The translations under genes and the position numbers were made by a program. From assembly GCF_001592825.1 (NCBI RefSeq), contig NZ_LTZG01000001.1, positions 682,001-746,000 of the forward strand: a DNA stretch of 64,000 nt, written 5' to 3'. The notes under the pieces are model-generated. The model was not told the origin of the DNA. It saw only the letters and a program-made list of their open reading frames with translations, and searched no databases. Positions 10,132-18,506 of the stretch are shown piece by piece (within the stretch, counting starts at the first letter, position 1; every line of letters starts with the position of its first letter). The stretch is from Planococcus maritimus (GTDB taxonomy: Bacteria > Bacillota > Bacilli > Bacillales_A > Planococcaceae).

Positions 10132-10842
10132 ATGCGGGTCAAAAAAGTACAGAATGTTTACCAACTAGCTTTTATGCCAAAACTATTTCCGGTGAATTGT
10201 TATTTAATCGAAGAACAAGAAGGCTTAACTCTTGTCGATTGCGCTTTGGGATTTGCGGCTAGGGACATCGCTTTGGCGGCAAAAACCATCGGCAAGCCAA
10301 TCACAGAAATCGCATTGACACATGCCCATGTCGATCATGTCGGCGCACTTGACGCATTAAAAAAACAATTCCCGGCGGCACAAATATCCATCTCCGCCAG
10401 AGAAGCCAAAATCCTCCGAGGCGATAGCAGCGCTTCCCCGGAAGACGCAGGCAAATCGCTCAAAGGCGGCACCCCTAAAAACATCCAGACCCCGCCTGAC
10501 CGCCTACTGAAAGAAGGCGACCGGGTCGGTTCGCTCGAAGTCGTCTCTTCTCCTGGGCATTCCCCGGGATCCATTTCTTTTTTCGATAGACGCACAGGCG
10601 TGCTCATTGCAGGAGATGCTTTCCAGACGCGTGGTGGAACAGCCGTTTCCGGAACGTTCAAGCCTTTGTTTCCGTTTCCGGCCATGGCGACATGGGACAA
10701 GCGCACAGCACTTCAAAGTGCTAAAAAATTAACCTTATTGCAGCCTGCTTTTCTCGCTGTCGGGCACGGGCGTATGCTCGAACAACCCGTACGCTTCATG
10801 GAACAAGCAATCCGTGATGCCGAACAAAAAGTGAAACCCTAG
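10132..10842 (+). CDS. Metallo-beta-lactamase-fold hydrolase
   Basis: The 236-residue protein has the MBL signature THAHVDHVGAL (about residues 64-74), a downstream metal ligand SSPGHSPGSISF, the bridging Asp in IAGDAF and a C-terminal His in VGHGR. The metal-binding set for a dinuclear site is therefore complete. It resembles the YflN/glyoxalase II-like group. The substrate is unknown. AAAAGGAG lies nine bases before the ATG at 10132. An upstream ATG at 10030 in the same frame lacks a ribosome binding site. It is divergent from glpP and ends inside a shared bidirectional terminator. Confidence 0.9.
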   Translation: MRVKKVQNVYQLAFMPKLFPVNCYLIEEQEGLTLVDCALGFAARDIALAAKTIGKPITEIALTHAHVDHVGALDALKKQFPAAQISISAREAKILRGDSSASPEDAGKSLKGGTPKNIQTPPDRLLKEGDRVGSLEVVSSPGHSPGSISFFDRRTGVLIAGDAFQTRGGTAVSGTFKPLFPFPAMATWDKRTALQSAKKLTLLQPAFLAVGHGRMLEQPVRFMEQAIRDAEQKVKP

Positions 10843-10866
10843 CCCGTTCGGCTAGGGTTTCTTTTG
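10834..10866. terminator. Bidirectional terminator shared by convergent genes
   Basis: An 11-bp perfect stem (10834-10844 with 10850-10860, 5-base loop) is flanked by T-rich sequence on the plus side and A-rich on the minus side. The stop codon of the MBL gene (10840-10842) and that of the GNAT gene (10852-10854) both lie inside the stem. Confidence 0.85.
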
Positions 10867-11409
10867 TTCTAGCTGCTGTCGTCCGATTCGCATGAACCAC
10901 ACCGGGCGTGTAATTTCTGAAACTTCTTCTACGCGCCGGACGATTTCAAATCCTACTTTTTCATAAGCACGAATGGCCGGCTTATTTCGGATATCGGGGT
11001 CGGTAATGCAGCAGGTCACAAATCCGTCGCGAAACACCACTTCCTCTAAAAAACGCCGGATAATGGCTTGCCCAAATCCTTTTCCGCGGTATGCGGGAGC
11101 CCCGATAAGAATATCTAGCCCGGCTGCATGCTGCAATTCCTGGAACTGTTCACTGCCAGGATAGTCGCTCCAGCGGAAGGTTTGGATATAGCCAATCGGC
11201 TGATCCAGGTAATAGATGAGAAACGGCTCAGTCGGGTCACGGCCTTTGATGCTGCCGACAAACTCGCGCACAAATTCCCCGTAAGTACCGTTATAGCTAT
11301 ATCCCCAAAACCGATTGATTTGGGGCTCTTTCGTGATCCATCCATAAAGCTCAGGCAAATGTTCTCTCCGCAAGCGTTCAAACCTAATGTTTTTAGCCAG
11401 TAAGACCAT
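10852..11409 (-). CDS. GNAT acetyltransferase, AAC(6')-like
   Basis: The 185-residue protein shows a GNAT fold with acetyl-CoA-binding motif A near GLDILIGAPAYRGKGFGQAIIRRFL (RGKGFG is the pyrophosphate loop) and motif B near NKPAIRAYEKVGFEIVRRV. The N-terminal pattern ELYGWITKEPQINRFWGY and the charged W/F-rich strand resemble aminoglycoside 6'-acetyltransferase and IucB-type N-acyltransferases. Resistance is not implied without a test. GGGAGGG lies about seven bases before the ATG. It probably forms a unit with the flavin reductase gene 25 bases upstream. Confidence 0.85.
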   Translation of the reverse strand: MVLLAKNIRFERLRREHLPELYGWITKEPQINRFWGYSYNGTYGEFVREFVGSIKGRDPTEPFLIYYLDQPIGYIQTFRWSDYPGSEQFQELQHAAGLDILIGAPAYRGKGFGQAIIRRFLEEVVFRDGFVTCCITDPDIRNKPAIRAYEKVGFEIVRRVEEVSEITRPVWFMRIGRQQLEQKKP

Positions 11410-11434
11410 GAATCATCCCTCCCCGTGGGTACGG

Positions 11435-12076
11435 CTACTCCCGGTCTTTATCTACCGGTGGCCGCAAATAGCTTTCCAAATGCTCATTAGGCAACGTAAA
11501 CATCGATTCTACAGGCGAATAAGTTCCGGCAAGCCGCCCGATCGGCGCAAGTTTTGCTGTATCGATCCTGCCTTTGTCATATAAGTCATCTTGGACATGG
11601 AAGCGCAGCACTTTGCCGATGACGAGATGATCGTCGCCAAGCGGAATGACCTGCACCAGCTCGCATTCCATGCTGACGGGTGATTCTTTTACGCGCGGTA
11701 CTGAAACCACTTCAGATGATATCGGCGTCAATCCTACGTAATCGAATTCATCGATCTCCGGCGCGACATGCTCGCCGGTTTTCGCCATTTCATTCGCGAG
11801 GGATGCCGAAACGATATTGACGACAAACTCCCCCTGCTCCCGGATATTTGTGAGGGTGTCTTTTACTGTCCCGGTCCTTGCCCCAACTCCTTCACCAATT
11901 GAAAATATCAGCATCGGTGGATTGCGCGAAGCGACAGTGAAAAAACTGAAAGGCGCCAAATTCAACTCGCCGCCTGACGACACAGACGATACCCAGGCAA
12001 TGGGCCGTGGCAACACACTGCCGATTAGCAGCTTGTAATTTTCTTTACTGCTTTGTTGCGTTGGATCGATAATCAT
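11435..12076 (-). CDS. Flavin reductase-like FMN-binding protein
   Basis: The 213-residue protein has the split-barrel FMN-binding fold of the flavin reductase/DIM6-NTAB family: opening PTQQSSKENYKLLIGSVLPRPIAWVSS, then NLAPFSFFTVASRNPPM, and later the conserved stretch around EFVVNIV. Typical members reduce FMN with NAD(P)H or bind FMN in small-molecule oxidation. No partner oxygenase is adjacent. The frame opens at a GTG (12085) lying within the ribosome binding site. AGGGAG is eight bases before the ATG at 12076, which I use. Confidence 0.85.
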   Translation of the reverse strand: MIIDPTQQSSKENYKLLIGSVLPRPIAWVSSVSSGGELNLAPFSFFTVASRNPPMLIFSIGEGVGARTGTVKDTLTNIREQGEFVVNIVSASLANEMAKTGEHVAPEIDEFDYVGLTPISSEVVSVPRVKESPVSMECELVQVIPLGDDHLVIGKVLRFHVQDDLYDKGRIDTAKLAPIGRLAGTYSPVESMFTLPNEHLESYLRPPVDKDRE

Positions 12077-12093
12077 TCCTATCACTCCCTCTA

Positions 12094-12381
12094 CTAGTCC
12101 TTAAAACCTTTATGCTTCCGATAGTCGATCAACTTTTGAAATAAATAGCCGAGCAGCGATAATCCTGCCAAATAAGGTAAAGCCATTGCGCTAAATCCGC
12201 TCGAGAATTCTGCCGTCTTTCCCATAGCTTGAAGATAAATCCTCCAAGTTATGTACAAGATATACCCTATTGTCACTAAACCGAGCCAAAAATATCGCTT
12301 TAACCACCACGGAATCAATAACGCCGCTAGTAGAAAAACCGCCATTTGAAGGCGCCCCATCCACTCATATAATAATTCCAC
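12094..12381 (-). CDS. Small membrane protein of unknown function
   Basis: The protein has about 95 residues and three to four hydrophobic spans (MAVFLLAALLIPWWL, FWLGLVTIGYILYITWRIYL, ALPYLAGLSLLGYLFQ), ending in a charged tail RKHKGFKD. The frame opens at 12522, but the first 47 codons are polar with no membrane character. A GTG at 12381 has GGAG about ten bases upstream and begins at the plausible N-terminus VELLYEWMGRLQ. The start is uncertain. It ends 17 bases before the flavin reductase start and may be its operon partner. No family recognised. Confidence 0.5.
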   Translation of the reverse strand: MELLYEWMGRLQMAVFLLAALLIPWWLKRYFWLGLVTIGYILYITWRIYLQAMGKTAEFSSGFSAMALPYLAGLSLLGYLFQKLIDYRKHKGFKD

Positions 12382-12591
12382 TGTCTTCACACTCCAGCCT
12401 TTACGGCTCCAGCAAGCCCAATTTTCAGTGGCCACAACACTTATTTCTCCCCCTTTTGTAATAAAGTGAAGCTTTCGCCATATGGAAGCTGAAACCCTCT
12501 TTATACAAATGTCTATTGCCAAATAAACACAAAACTCACTATGCTTTATGCTAAACTTCGCCCAACTATGATAATGGTTAAATCACTAAAT

Positions 12592-12623
12592 TTGACCTAG
12601 AAACCAGTCTGGTTTTCTATCAT
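12592..12623 (+). promoter_or_regulatory. Candidate MerR-type promoter with dyad in a 20-bp spacer
   Basis: TTGACC (12592-12597) and TATCAT (12618-12623) are separated by 20 bp. The spacer is filled by an inverted repeat: AAACCAG-T-CTGGTTT (12601-12615), extending imperfectly to TAGAAACCAG/CTGGTTTTCTA. An over-long spacer with a centred dyad is the hallmark of promoters activated by MerR-family regulators. A second -10-like TATAAT (12641-12646) has no good -35. Confidence 0.4.
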
Positions 12624-12674
12624 TTCTGACAATTTAGGATTATAATACAGTTAATAATTAGGGAGGTGCCCGCT

Positions 12675-13847
12675 ATGGAATGGGAACGCAAAATCGCCCA
12701 GTGGCGCTCAGAAGGAGTCATCGATACCGAAACGGCCGAACGCATCCAGGCGTTTGAGACCCGTCAGCCGAAAAAACGCAAACTGCCTCTTTTGCTCATT
12801 ATCGGCTTAATCTTTTTTGCGCTTGCCGTCTTCAGTTTTATCGCCGCCAATTGGCAAGCCATCCCGGCCATCGCAAAAGTCGGCATGGTCGTAGTACTCA
12901 TGTGGATTTTCTATATACTTGCTCATTTTTCCGAGAAAAAACGGTTCGGCCACCCCGTCATTTTCCGCATACTCGGTTACGTGATGTTCTGGGCAAGTTT
13001 AATTGTGACCGGCCAAACCTTTCATCTCGGTACCGGCTCTAGCATCGTCCCTTGGGCTTTGTTTATTGCGGCCATCGCACACTTCTTTATCTGGCGCCAT
13101 TCTGCATTTACCGTATTGGCATTTATTAGCGGAATCACCATCCTGAGCTCGGCAGCTCCCGGCATCGGCTTGATCGAATGGTTGCTCTTCATTGCCGTCA
13201 CGCTCGTTTGGTTCTTCCTGAGCAAAGACGGGCTGGCCATGATCTTCAGCTGGCTCTTGCTATTCGGTTCCGGTTTGCTCGTTTGGAGCATATGGGATAT
13301 CGAAAGCCCGCTCGTGCCAATCTGGACCTTGTTCGCGCTTACTTTGCTCTTGTTGCTGATTCCGCAAGACAAGCAGAGGTTGTTGAGCCCGCTCTACTTA
13401 TTAGTTGGCGGCATTCAGTTGATTGTTTTCTTGGCAATCCGCGGAGAAAGCGATATGGCTTTTGCCGAATTGACGATGCTTGAAGCGATTGCACTCGCAA
13501 TTGCCGGAGCTGCCGTTTTAGCACTTGCCTATTTCCGCGAACGCCATGTAATGTGGCTTGGCGTACTGGGGCTTGTCGGCTTTATGCTTTACGATGAAAC
13601 TGCCATCGTTTTGGCCATTGCCGCTGAATTAACGGCGCTCGCCTATTTGATTATCGCTCAGCGCCAAGACCAGCCACTCGCTTTAGGTTTTGTTTATTTT
13701 ATCGTCGTCCAATTTGTCATTTATGTCATTTACGCATGGGAGCGGCTTGACATGTCGCTGTTCTTCTTGATTGGTGCGCTCCTGCTATTCGCTCTATCGG
13801 GCATTGCCTGGTGGCTTAATCGCAAGAAAGAAGGTGCAGTGACATGA
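12675..13847 (+). CDS. DUF2157 multi-pass membrane protein
   Basis: The 390-residue protein starts with a soluble DUF2157 segment (WERKIAQWRSEGVIDTETAERIQAFE) followed by about twelve hydrophobic spans, typical of DUF2157/DUF4401 proteins. The product sits in the cytoplasmic membrane. Biochemical function of the family is unknown. AGGGAGGTG lies six bases before the ATG at 12675; a GTG at 12666 overlaps it and is rejected. The stop overlaps the start of the GDYXXLXY gene by four bases (ATGA), so the two are translationally coupled. This is the usual pairing for these families. Confidence 0.88.
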   Translation: MEWERKIAQWRSEGVIDTETAERIQAFETRQPKKRKLPLLLIIGLIFFALAVFSFIAANWQAIPAIAKVGMVVVLMWIFYILAHFSEKKRFGHPVIFRILGYVMFWASLIVTGQTFHLGTGSSIVPWALFIAAIAHFFIWRHSAFTVLAFISGITILSSAAPGIGLIEWLLFIAVTLVWFFLSKDGLAMIFSWLLLFGSGLLVWSIWDIESPLVPIWTLFALTLLLLLIPQDKQRLLSPLYLLVGGIQLIVFLAIRGESDMAFAELTMLEAIALAIAGAAVLALAYFRERHVMWLGVLGLVGFMLYDETAIVLAIAAELTALAYLIIAQRQDQPLALGFVYFIVVQFVIYVIYAWERLDMSLFFLIGALLLFALSGIAWWLNRKKEGAVT

Positions 13848-14290
13848 AGAAATGGCTAATGCCTGCCTTACAGACTGCCTTCGTCGCATTGCTCGTCGTC
13901 AGCTTCTACGCCACTTCATGGTTTGGCGAACATTATGTTTTGCGCGCCGAGCCATTTGACCCCTTCGATCCGTTTTATGGAGAATATGTCATGCTTCAAT
14001 ATCCGGACCTCGAAGCACCTGCTGGAATTTCCGACGGGGCAATCTATTTCACATTGACCGAAGGCGAAGATGGATACGCTGTTATTGGCCGGATAGAGGA
14101 AAACCCGTTTTTCGGTGCCATCAATGGCAGTAAATACGATCGCCGCATTGTCGCCCCACAACTGGAAAACTTTTATGTCGAGCAAGGCCACGGCCCTGAA
14201 CTTGAAGAAGCGGTTGATCTCGAAGTCACGATTGATGTCGCGCCATGGGGCTCCATTCGCCCGGTCAGTATCGCTCCAAGAAAAGAATGA
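13844..14290 (+). CDS. GDYXXLXY-family membrane-anchored protein
   Basis: The 148-residue protein has one N-terminal membrane span (LMPALQTAFVALLVVSFYATSW) and the family hallmark in the form FYGEYVMLQY (about residues 44-53; Gly-Asp in the name is Gly-Glu here). A beta-rich domain of about 90 residues follows, predicted outside the membrane. It always travels with DUF2157/DUF4401 proteins and is encoded here with a four-base overlap. A joint membrane complex is likely; its activity is unknown. Confidence 0.88.
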   Translation: MKKWLMPALQTAFVALLVVSFYATSWFGEHYVLRAEPFDPFDPFYGEYVMLQYPDLEAPAGISDGAIYFTLTEGEDGYAVIGRIEENPFFGAINGSKYDRRIVAPQLENFYVEQGHGPELEEAVDLEVTIDVAPWGSIRPVSIAPRKE

Positions 14291-14300
14291 TGTCAGCACA

Positions 14301-14335
14301 AAACCCGGCAGATGAGTTGCCGGGTTTTTCGTTTT
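14301..14335 (+). terminator. Terminator of the DUF2157/GDYXXLXY operon
   Basis: A 10-bp stem (14301-14310 with 14318-14327) with 7-base loop is followed by TT-C-G-TTTT. Confidence 0.85.
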
Positions 14336-14360
14336 GGTTGAATCCTGACGATAAACTTGT

Positions 14361-15539
14361 TTACTGCGCTTCACCTAGTACGCTAGACCGTTCGAGTAAA
14401 CAGCTTCGGTAATAATGGTCCATCTCTTCCCATATGGTTTCGTTGCTGAAATTCTGGCGCACCCATTCCTGTCCCGCTGCGCCCAGCGCTTTGCGCAGCA
14501 CCGGATCACTAATCAAGGTATTCAATTTGTCCATGACATCCTCATGGCTGTCGGGATCGACCAAATAGCCGGTCTCCCCGTCCAATAAAGTGTCGCGTGC
14601 GCCCGTAACATCCGCTGCGATGACCGGGATTCCCGTCAGTGCCGCTTCCGCTGAAACATTGCCGAACCCTTCCCGCTTGGTCAGGAACAAAAACAGGTCC
14701 ATCAAATGATAAAACGGCACCGGGTCCATTTGGTAATCTTCGTGGACGATGTGCGGGTGGTCGGTGATCGTTTCCCGCGTCCAATCGGACACTGCGTCTG
14801 CCGATTCGTAATCGCCGATGATAAGCAAGCGCAAGTTTGGATGGCGCTCATGCAGCTCGGTAAACGCACGCACCGTCTCATCAATGCCTTTATCTTTTGT
14901 GATCCGCCCCATCGAACCCAGTACGAGTTCTTCGCCGGTCCATCCATATGCCTGGCGTTTTTCTTCTACACGCTTTTTCATCTCTTCATCCAGTTCAAAA
15001 CGCTGCAGATTGAAACCATTGACGCTGCCATGACCGAGAATCTTGATTTTGTCAGCCGGGGCGATGCCGAGTTCAACAATTTGCTGTTTTAAACTCGGCG
15101 ATACAGCAAGCAGATGGGTGGACGAGGCAGCAGCGATTTTTTCTGCCCTCAGCAGGATTTGCCGCTTGATGCCGCCCGTCGTCTCCAAGCGCAGCCCCAA
15201 CACATTATAGATGCGCACAGGCACGCGGCAAAAATATGCCGCGAGTGACACAATCAATCCCGCTTTTGGCGTTCCCGCGTTGACGATATCCGGTTTTTCA
15301 GAGCGAATGACGCGGATACAGGCAACCAGCGACTCCAAATCTTGTTTTAAGGCAATTTCGCGCTCCATATTGACGTGCAGCACCTTTACCCCTTCCTCTT
15401 GTTCAAAGATTTCGGCGTAATTCCCTTCTGAACTTAACGCTTTCACTTCATAGCCGCGGGTTTCCAATGTTTTCAGTTGGCCCTTTACCAACTGCAGGCT
15501 TTGGGCAATGGTCATGGCGTGCAATACTTTCGCTGACAT
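14361..15539 (-). CDS. GT4 glycosyltransferase (surface polysaccharide), last gene of the operon
   Basis: The 392-residue GT-B fold enzyme resembles CapM/EpsD-type transferases. Seen are the N-terminal opening HAMTIAQSLQLVKGQLKTL, a central PKAGLIVSLAAYFCRVP, and C-terminal KREGFGNVSAEAALTGIPVIAADVTGARDTL, the EX7E-type donor site. It is paralogous along its whole length to the transferase at 16679-17857. The frame opens at 15635, but GGGAG nine bases before the ATG at 15539 and the match to the paralog fix the start. It should transfer a sugar from a nucleotide donor to the lipid-linked repeat unit on the cytoplasmic side. It follows the HPrK-like gene by 16 bases. Confidence 0.9.
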   Translation of the reverse strand: MSAKVLHAMTIAQSLQLVKGQLKTLETRGYEVKALSSEGNYAEIFEQEEGVKVLHVNMEREIALKQDLESLVACIRVIRSEKPDIVNAGTPKAGLIVSLAAYFCRVPVRIYNVLGLRLETTGGIKRQILLRAEKIAAASSTHLLAVSPSLKQQIVELGIAPADKIKILGHGSVNGFNLQRFELDEEMKKRVEEKRQAYGWTGEELVLGSMGRITKDKGIDETVRAFTELHERHPNLRLLIIGDYESADAVSDWTRETITDHPHIVHEDYQMDPVPFYHLMDLFLFLTKREGFGNVSAEAALTGIPVIAADVTGARDTLLDGETGYLVDPDSHEDVMDKLNTLISDPVLRKALGAAGQEWVRQNFSNETIWEEMDHYYRSCLLERSSVLGEAQ

Positions 15540-15555
15540 GGTGGACCGCTCCCTT

Positions 15556-16632
15556 TCAGGCCCCTTGCACCACAGCTGCAGGTACAATCGGGCTCCCGAT
15601 TTGTTCCAATAATTCTTTCGCATAATGGGTGGCATTGTTCTTTTTCACGGAGAATACTTTGTCGCTGCCCCGGATCAATTGCGTCAAAATTTCGCGTTCA
15701 TTGGCGAGGGCCTGGTCGATCTTCAATTCCGGATTGAAGAATTCATAAGCTGTCAAAAGCGGCGAGCGCAGGTAATTGAATTCGTAACGGTTCAAGTTCA
15801 TCAGCTTTTGGAGCGCAACCGATTCGCTCTGCTCGGCCACATAGTCGTCGCCTCGCTCGAGTATCGCGACATGCGTCACTACCTGATGGTCGAGAATCGA
15901 CTGTTCGCCGACATACTCTGTAATCGGGTCCGCCTTTTTAAAGCTAATGTATTCCATGACGGGCAGCAGCTTGTCGACACGGTTCTTGATTTTCGCTCCC
16001 AGGCCCTGCTCGACTGTAGAATAATAGCGGAAAGTGCTGGTCCATGGAACGGAATGGATTGTCTTACCATCTGTGATAGCCAGGTCCTCTGCGATGAATT
16101 CTGCCCCGTGTTCCATGCAAGCCGTCATACTGCTCAAAGTCTTGCCGGTATCTGGCGGAGCGAACACCGTCAAGGTCGAGTCATCTTTTTTGAATGCCGA
16201 GCAATGGATCGGCGCATAGCCTTTTCTCAAGAGCAATAGCGTCGCCAAATCGGTCATGATATAGCCGATGGAATGGAGGTTCATGATTCGATGGGTAATG
16301 AGTTTATAATAAGCGCGGTTGACCGTGATTTTCGGCTCATCTGTCAAAAACCCTTCTGCGCGGATGCGCATGCGGCCTTTGCCGGCATAATTGCGTGTGT
16401 AATAAATCTTATCTGCGCCAGGCGTACCGCTGAAGTAATGATATTTCCCCATTGCTTCGTGTTCAGCATCATCATTGAATTCCTTCAGTTCGACCTGCAT
16501 GCGCACTACGCAGCGCTCGTATTGTTCCTTCGTGCCTTCTGGGACATTGTGTCCGTAAGACCAGCCAAAACTTTTGATATTCGTTTTCACGCCGAGCACT
16601 CCGGCAGACGCAATGTAATAATATGTTTTCAA
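15556..16632 (-). CDS. HPr-kinase-like P-loop protein in the polysaccharide operon
   Basis: The 358-residue protein has a C-terminal HprK-like nucleotide-binding fold: PIHCSAF (about 141-147), Walker A APPDTGKT (158-165) and the acidic AEDLAI (181-186). About 135 unassigned residues precede it. True HprK/P is about 310 residues with a different N-terminal domain and a GxxGxGKS loop, so this is a divergent relative. Such HprK-like proteins occur in polysaccharide and peptide-modification clusters, probably as small-molecule or sugar kinases. Substrate is unknown. The start is TTG (16632), with GGGGAG six bases upstream. It lies between two paralogous glycosyltransferases. Confidence 0.7.
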   Translation of the reverse strand: MKTYYYIASAGVLGVKTNIKSFGWSYGHNVPEGTKEQYERCVVRMQVELKEFNDDAEHEAMGKYHYFSGTPGADKIYYTRNYAGKGRMRIRAEGFLTDEPKITVNRAYYKLITHRIMNLHSIGYIMTDLATLLLLRKGYAPIHCSAFKKDDSTLTVFAPPDTGKTLSSMTACMEHGAEFIAEDLAITDGKTIHSVPWTSTFRYYSTVEQGLGAKIKNRVDKLLPVMEYISFKKADPITEYVGEQSILDHQVVTHVAILERGDDYVAEQSESVALQKLMNLNRYEFNYLRSPLLTAYEFFNPELKIDQALANEREILTQLIRGSDKVFSVKKNNATHYAKELLEQIGSPIVPAAVVQGA

Positions 16633-16678
16633 ATGAAACTCCCCTTTGTTTTTGATTTTCCCCGCATGACCTGAACCC

Positions 16679-17857
16679 TTAGTTCAATTCGCCGGTTGGC
16701 ACCAACGATTCGCTGAGGCAGTTTTTATAAAAACTGTCCAGCTCTTTCCATAGCACTTCGTTGCTGAAATGGGCGCTTGCCCATTGTCGCCCGGCTTCCC
16801 CAAACCGGACGCGCAAATTTTCCGAGGCTATGAAGTCTTCAAGCGTTTCCGTGATTTCCTGCAAATTCCTAGGATCCACAAGTACGCCGGTTTTTCCGTC
16901 GACAATCGTATTTCTTGCACCCGTCACATCAGATGCGACCACCGGCAGCCCGCATAATGCCGCTTCGATGGACACATTGCCAAAACCCTCACGTTTGGTC
17001 AGGAATACAAAAATGTCCATCAAATGATAATGAGCGACCGGGTCTGGAAGAAAGCCGGTTTTGATGATTCCCGGGTGGTGTTCGATTTCCCATTTCACTT
17101 GATCATCCACCGGGTCATCGTCTTCGTAGTCGCCGACAACGAGCAAGCGCAACTGTTCATTTTTCCAGCTTAAGTGCTTGAAAGCAGCGACCAGCTCGTT
17201 GATTCCTTTGTCCTTCGTCAATCGCCCGACAAACCCGAGAACTATATGCTCTTTACTGAGTTGATAGCGCTCCCGCAGCCCACCCCCGGCTGCTTCAATT
17301 TCAGGGCTATGCTGGAACCTTGCTACATCAAAGCCATCGCCGCTGCCTTTTCCGAGGACGCTGATTTTTTCTTCCTCGGCGATGCCGAATTCAATCGCCC
17401 GCTCCTTTAAACTGTCCGATACCGCCAGGCAGTGGGTGGCAGACGCCGCCGCGATTTTTTCCATGCTCAGCAACAGGCTGTGTTTCCATCCCATTGTGGT
17501 CTCTAGCCTCAACCCCCGCATCGTGTAAATCCGGACAGGCACCCGGCACATCCGGGCAGCAAGCGTTACGATAAGGCCGGCTTTAGGCGTGCTGGCATTG
17601 ACGATCAAGGGGCGGTGGTGCCGCAATATCCAGATGCAACGGGCCAATGAATGCACATCACGCACTGGTGAAATGCCCCTATCCATTGGCAGTTCAAGCA
17701 TTTCCACTTGTTCATTTGCTTGAAATTGTTCAAATCCAGGTCCTTTTGAACTCAATGCTTTCGGCTCGAATCCCCGTCCTTTCAAGTAGCGCAATTGGCC
17801 ATTCATAAAGCTCAAACTTTCCGAAACAGTTACGGCGTGAATCAATTTCGTCGTCAT
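16679..17857 (-). CDS. GT4 glycosyltransferase (surface polysaccharide)
   Basis: A 392-residue GT-B enzyme, same length and layout as the transferase at 14361. Matching blocks are HAVTVSESLSFMNGQLRYLKGRG, NASTPKAGLIVTLAARMCRVP, RLTKDKGINELVAAF and KREGFGNVSIEAALCGLPVV. The pair looks like a duplication separated by the HPrK-like gene, so they may add two linked residues of the same repeat unit. GGAGGAG lies about eight bases before the ATG. It follows the initiating sugar transferase by 15 bases. Confidence 0.9.
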   Translation of the reverse strand: MTTKLIHAVTVSESLSFMNGQLRYLKGRGFEPKALSSKGPGFEQFQANEQVEMLELPMDRGISPVRDVHSLARCIWILRHHRPLIVNASTPKAGLIVTLAARMCRVPVRIYTMRGLRLETTMGWKHSLLLSMEKIAAASATHCLAVSDSLKERAIEFGIAEEEKISVLGKGSGDGFDVARFQHSPEIEAAGGGLRERYQLSKEHIVLGFVGRLTKDKGINELVAAFKHLSWKNEQLRLLVVGDYEDDDPVDDQVKWEIEHHPGIIKTGFLPDPVAHYHLMDIFVFLTKREGFGNVSIEAALCGLPVVASDVTGARNTIVDGKTGVLVDPRNLQEITETLEDFIASENLRVRFGEAGRQWASAHFSNEVLWKELDSFYKNCLSESLVPTGELN

Positions 17858-17872
17858 CGCAGTCTCCTCCGC

Positions 17873-18493
17873 TCAGCTTTTTTCGTAAATTTCTTCAGTC
17901 CGGAATACCTTGACTATCGTCTGTGCCAAGATATACAGATCAAGACGCAAGCTTTTGCGGTTAATATAATCGATATCGATATCGATTTTTTCATCCCAGC
18001 TTAGACTATTGCGTCCGCTCACTTGTGCGAGTCCTGTGACCCCCGGCTTTACCATCAGCCGCTGTTTTTGGTAATCATTATAATTATCTGTCTGGTTAAT
18101 GACTGTGGGACGCGGGCCGATGAATGACATATCCCCTTTGACGATGTTGATCAGCTGAGGCAATTCATCGATGCTTGTTTTGCGAAGGATATTGCCAATT
18201 TTCGTAATGCTCGGATCGCCGTCAAACGGGTTATGGCATTGACGCTTTCTATCCCGACCGTCTTCCATCGTCCGGAATTTATAGATGGTGAAATGACGCC
18301 CGTATAGTCCACCTCGCTGCTGCTTGAACATCGCTGGACCTGTTGACTCGATACGAATCAAGATGGCAACTGCTAGTAGTAGTGGCGATAAGACCAATAA
18401 CATCAATATGGCAAGAATAGCTTCAAGCCATCTTACTGCTGGGTTCGAGCGCTTTGGCCTCTTTTTCTCATCACTGAAATCTTCAACTATCAT
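17873..18493 (-). CDS. Initiating sugar transferase (polyprenyl-phosphate hexose-1-phosphate transferase)
   Basis: The 206-residue protein is a short bacterial sugar transferase (WcaJ/EpsL/PglC type). One membrane helix (WLEAILAILMLLVLSPLLL, about 22-42) precedes the catalytic block: GPAMFKQQRGGLYG, IYKFRTMEDG, RKTSIDELPQLINIVKGDMSFIGPRP and KPGVTGLAQVSGR. It loads the first sugar phosphate onto undecaprenyl phosphate and so starts repeat-unit synthesis. The short form lacks the extra N-terminal helices of WbaP. AAGGAGGGG lies before the ATG. It is 13 bases behind the dehydrogenase homologue. Confidence 0.94.
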   Translation of the reverse strand: MIVEDFSDEKKRPKRSNPAVRWLEAILAILMLLVLSPLLLAVAILIRIESTGPAMFKQQRGGLYGRHFTIYKFRTMEDGRDRKRQCHNPFDGDPSITKIGNILRKTSIDELPQLINIVKGDMSFIGPRPTVINQTDNYNDYQKQRLMVKPGVTGLAQVSGRNSLSWDEKIDIDIDYINRKSLRLDLYILAQTIVKVFRTEEIYEKS

Positions 18494-18506
18494 GGGCTGC
18501 CCCTCC

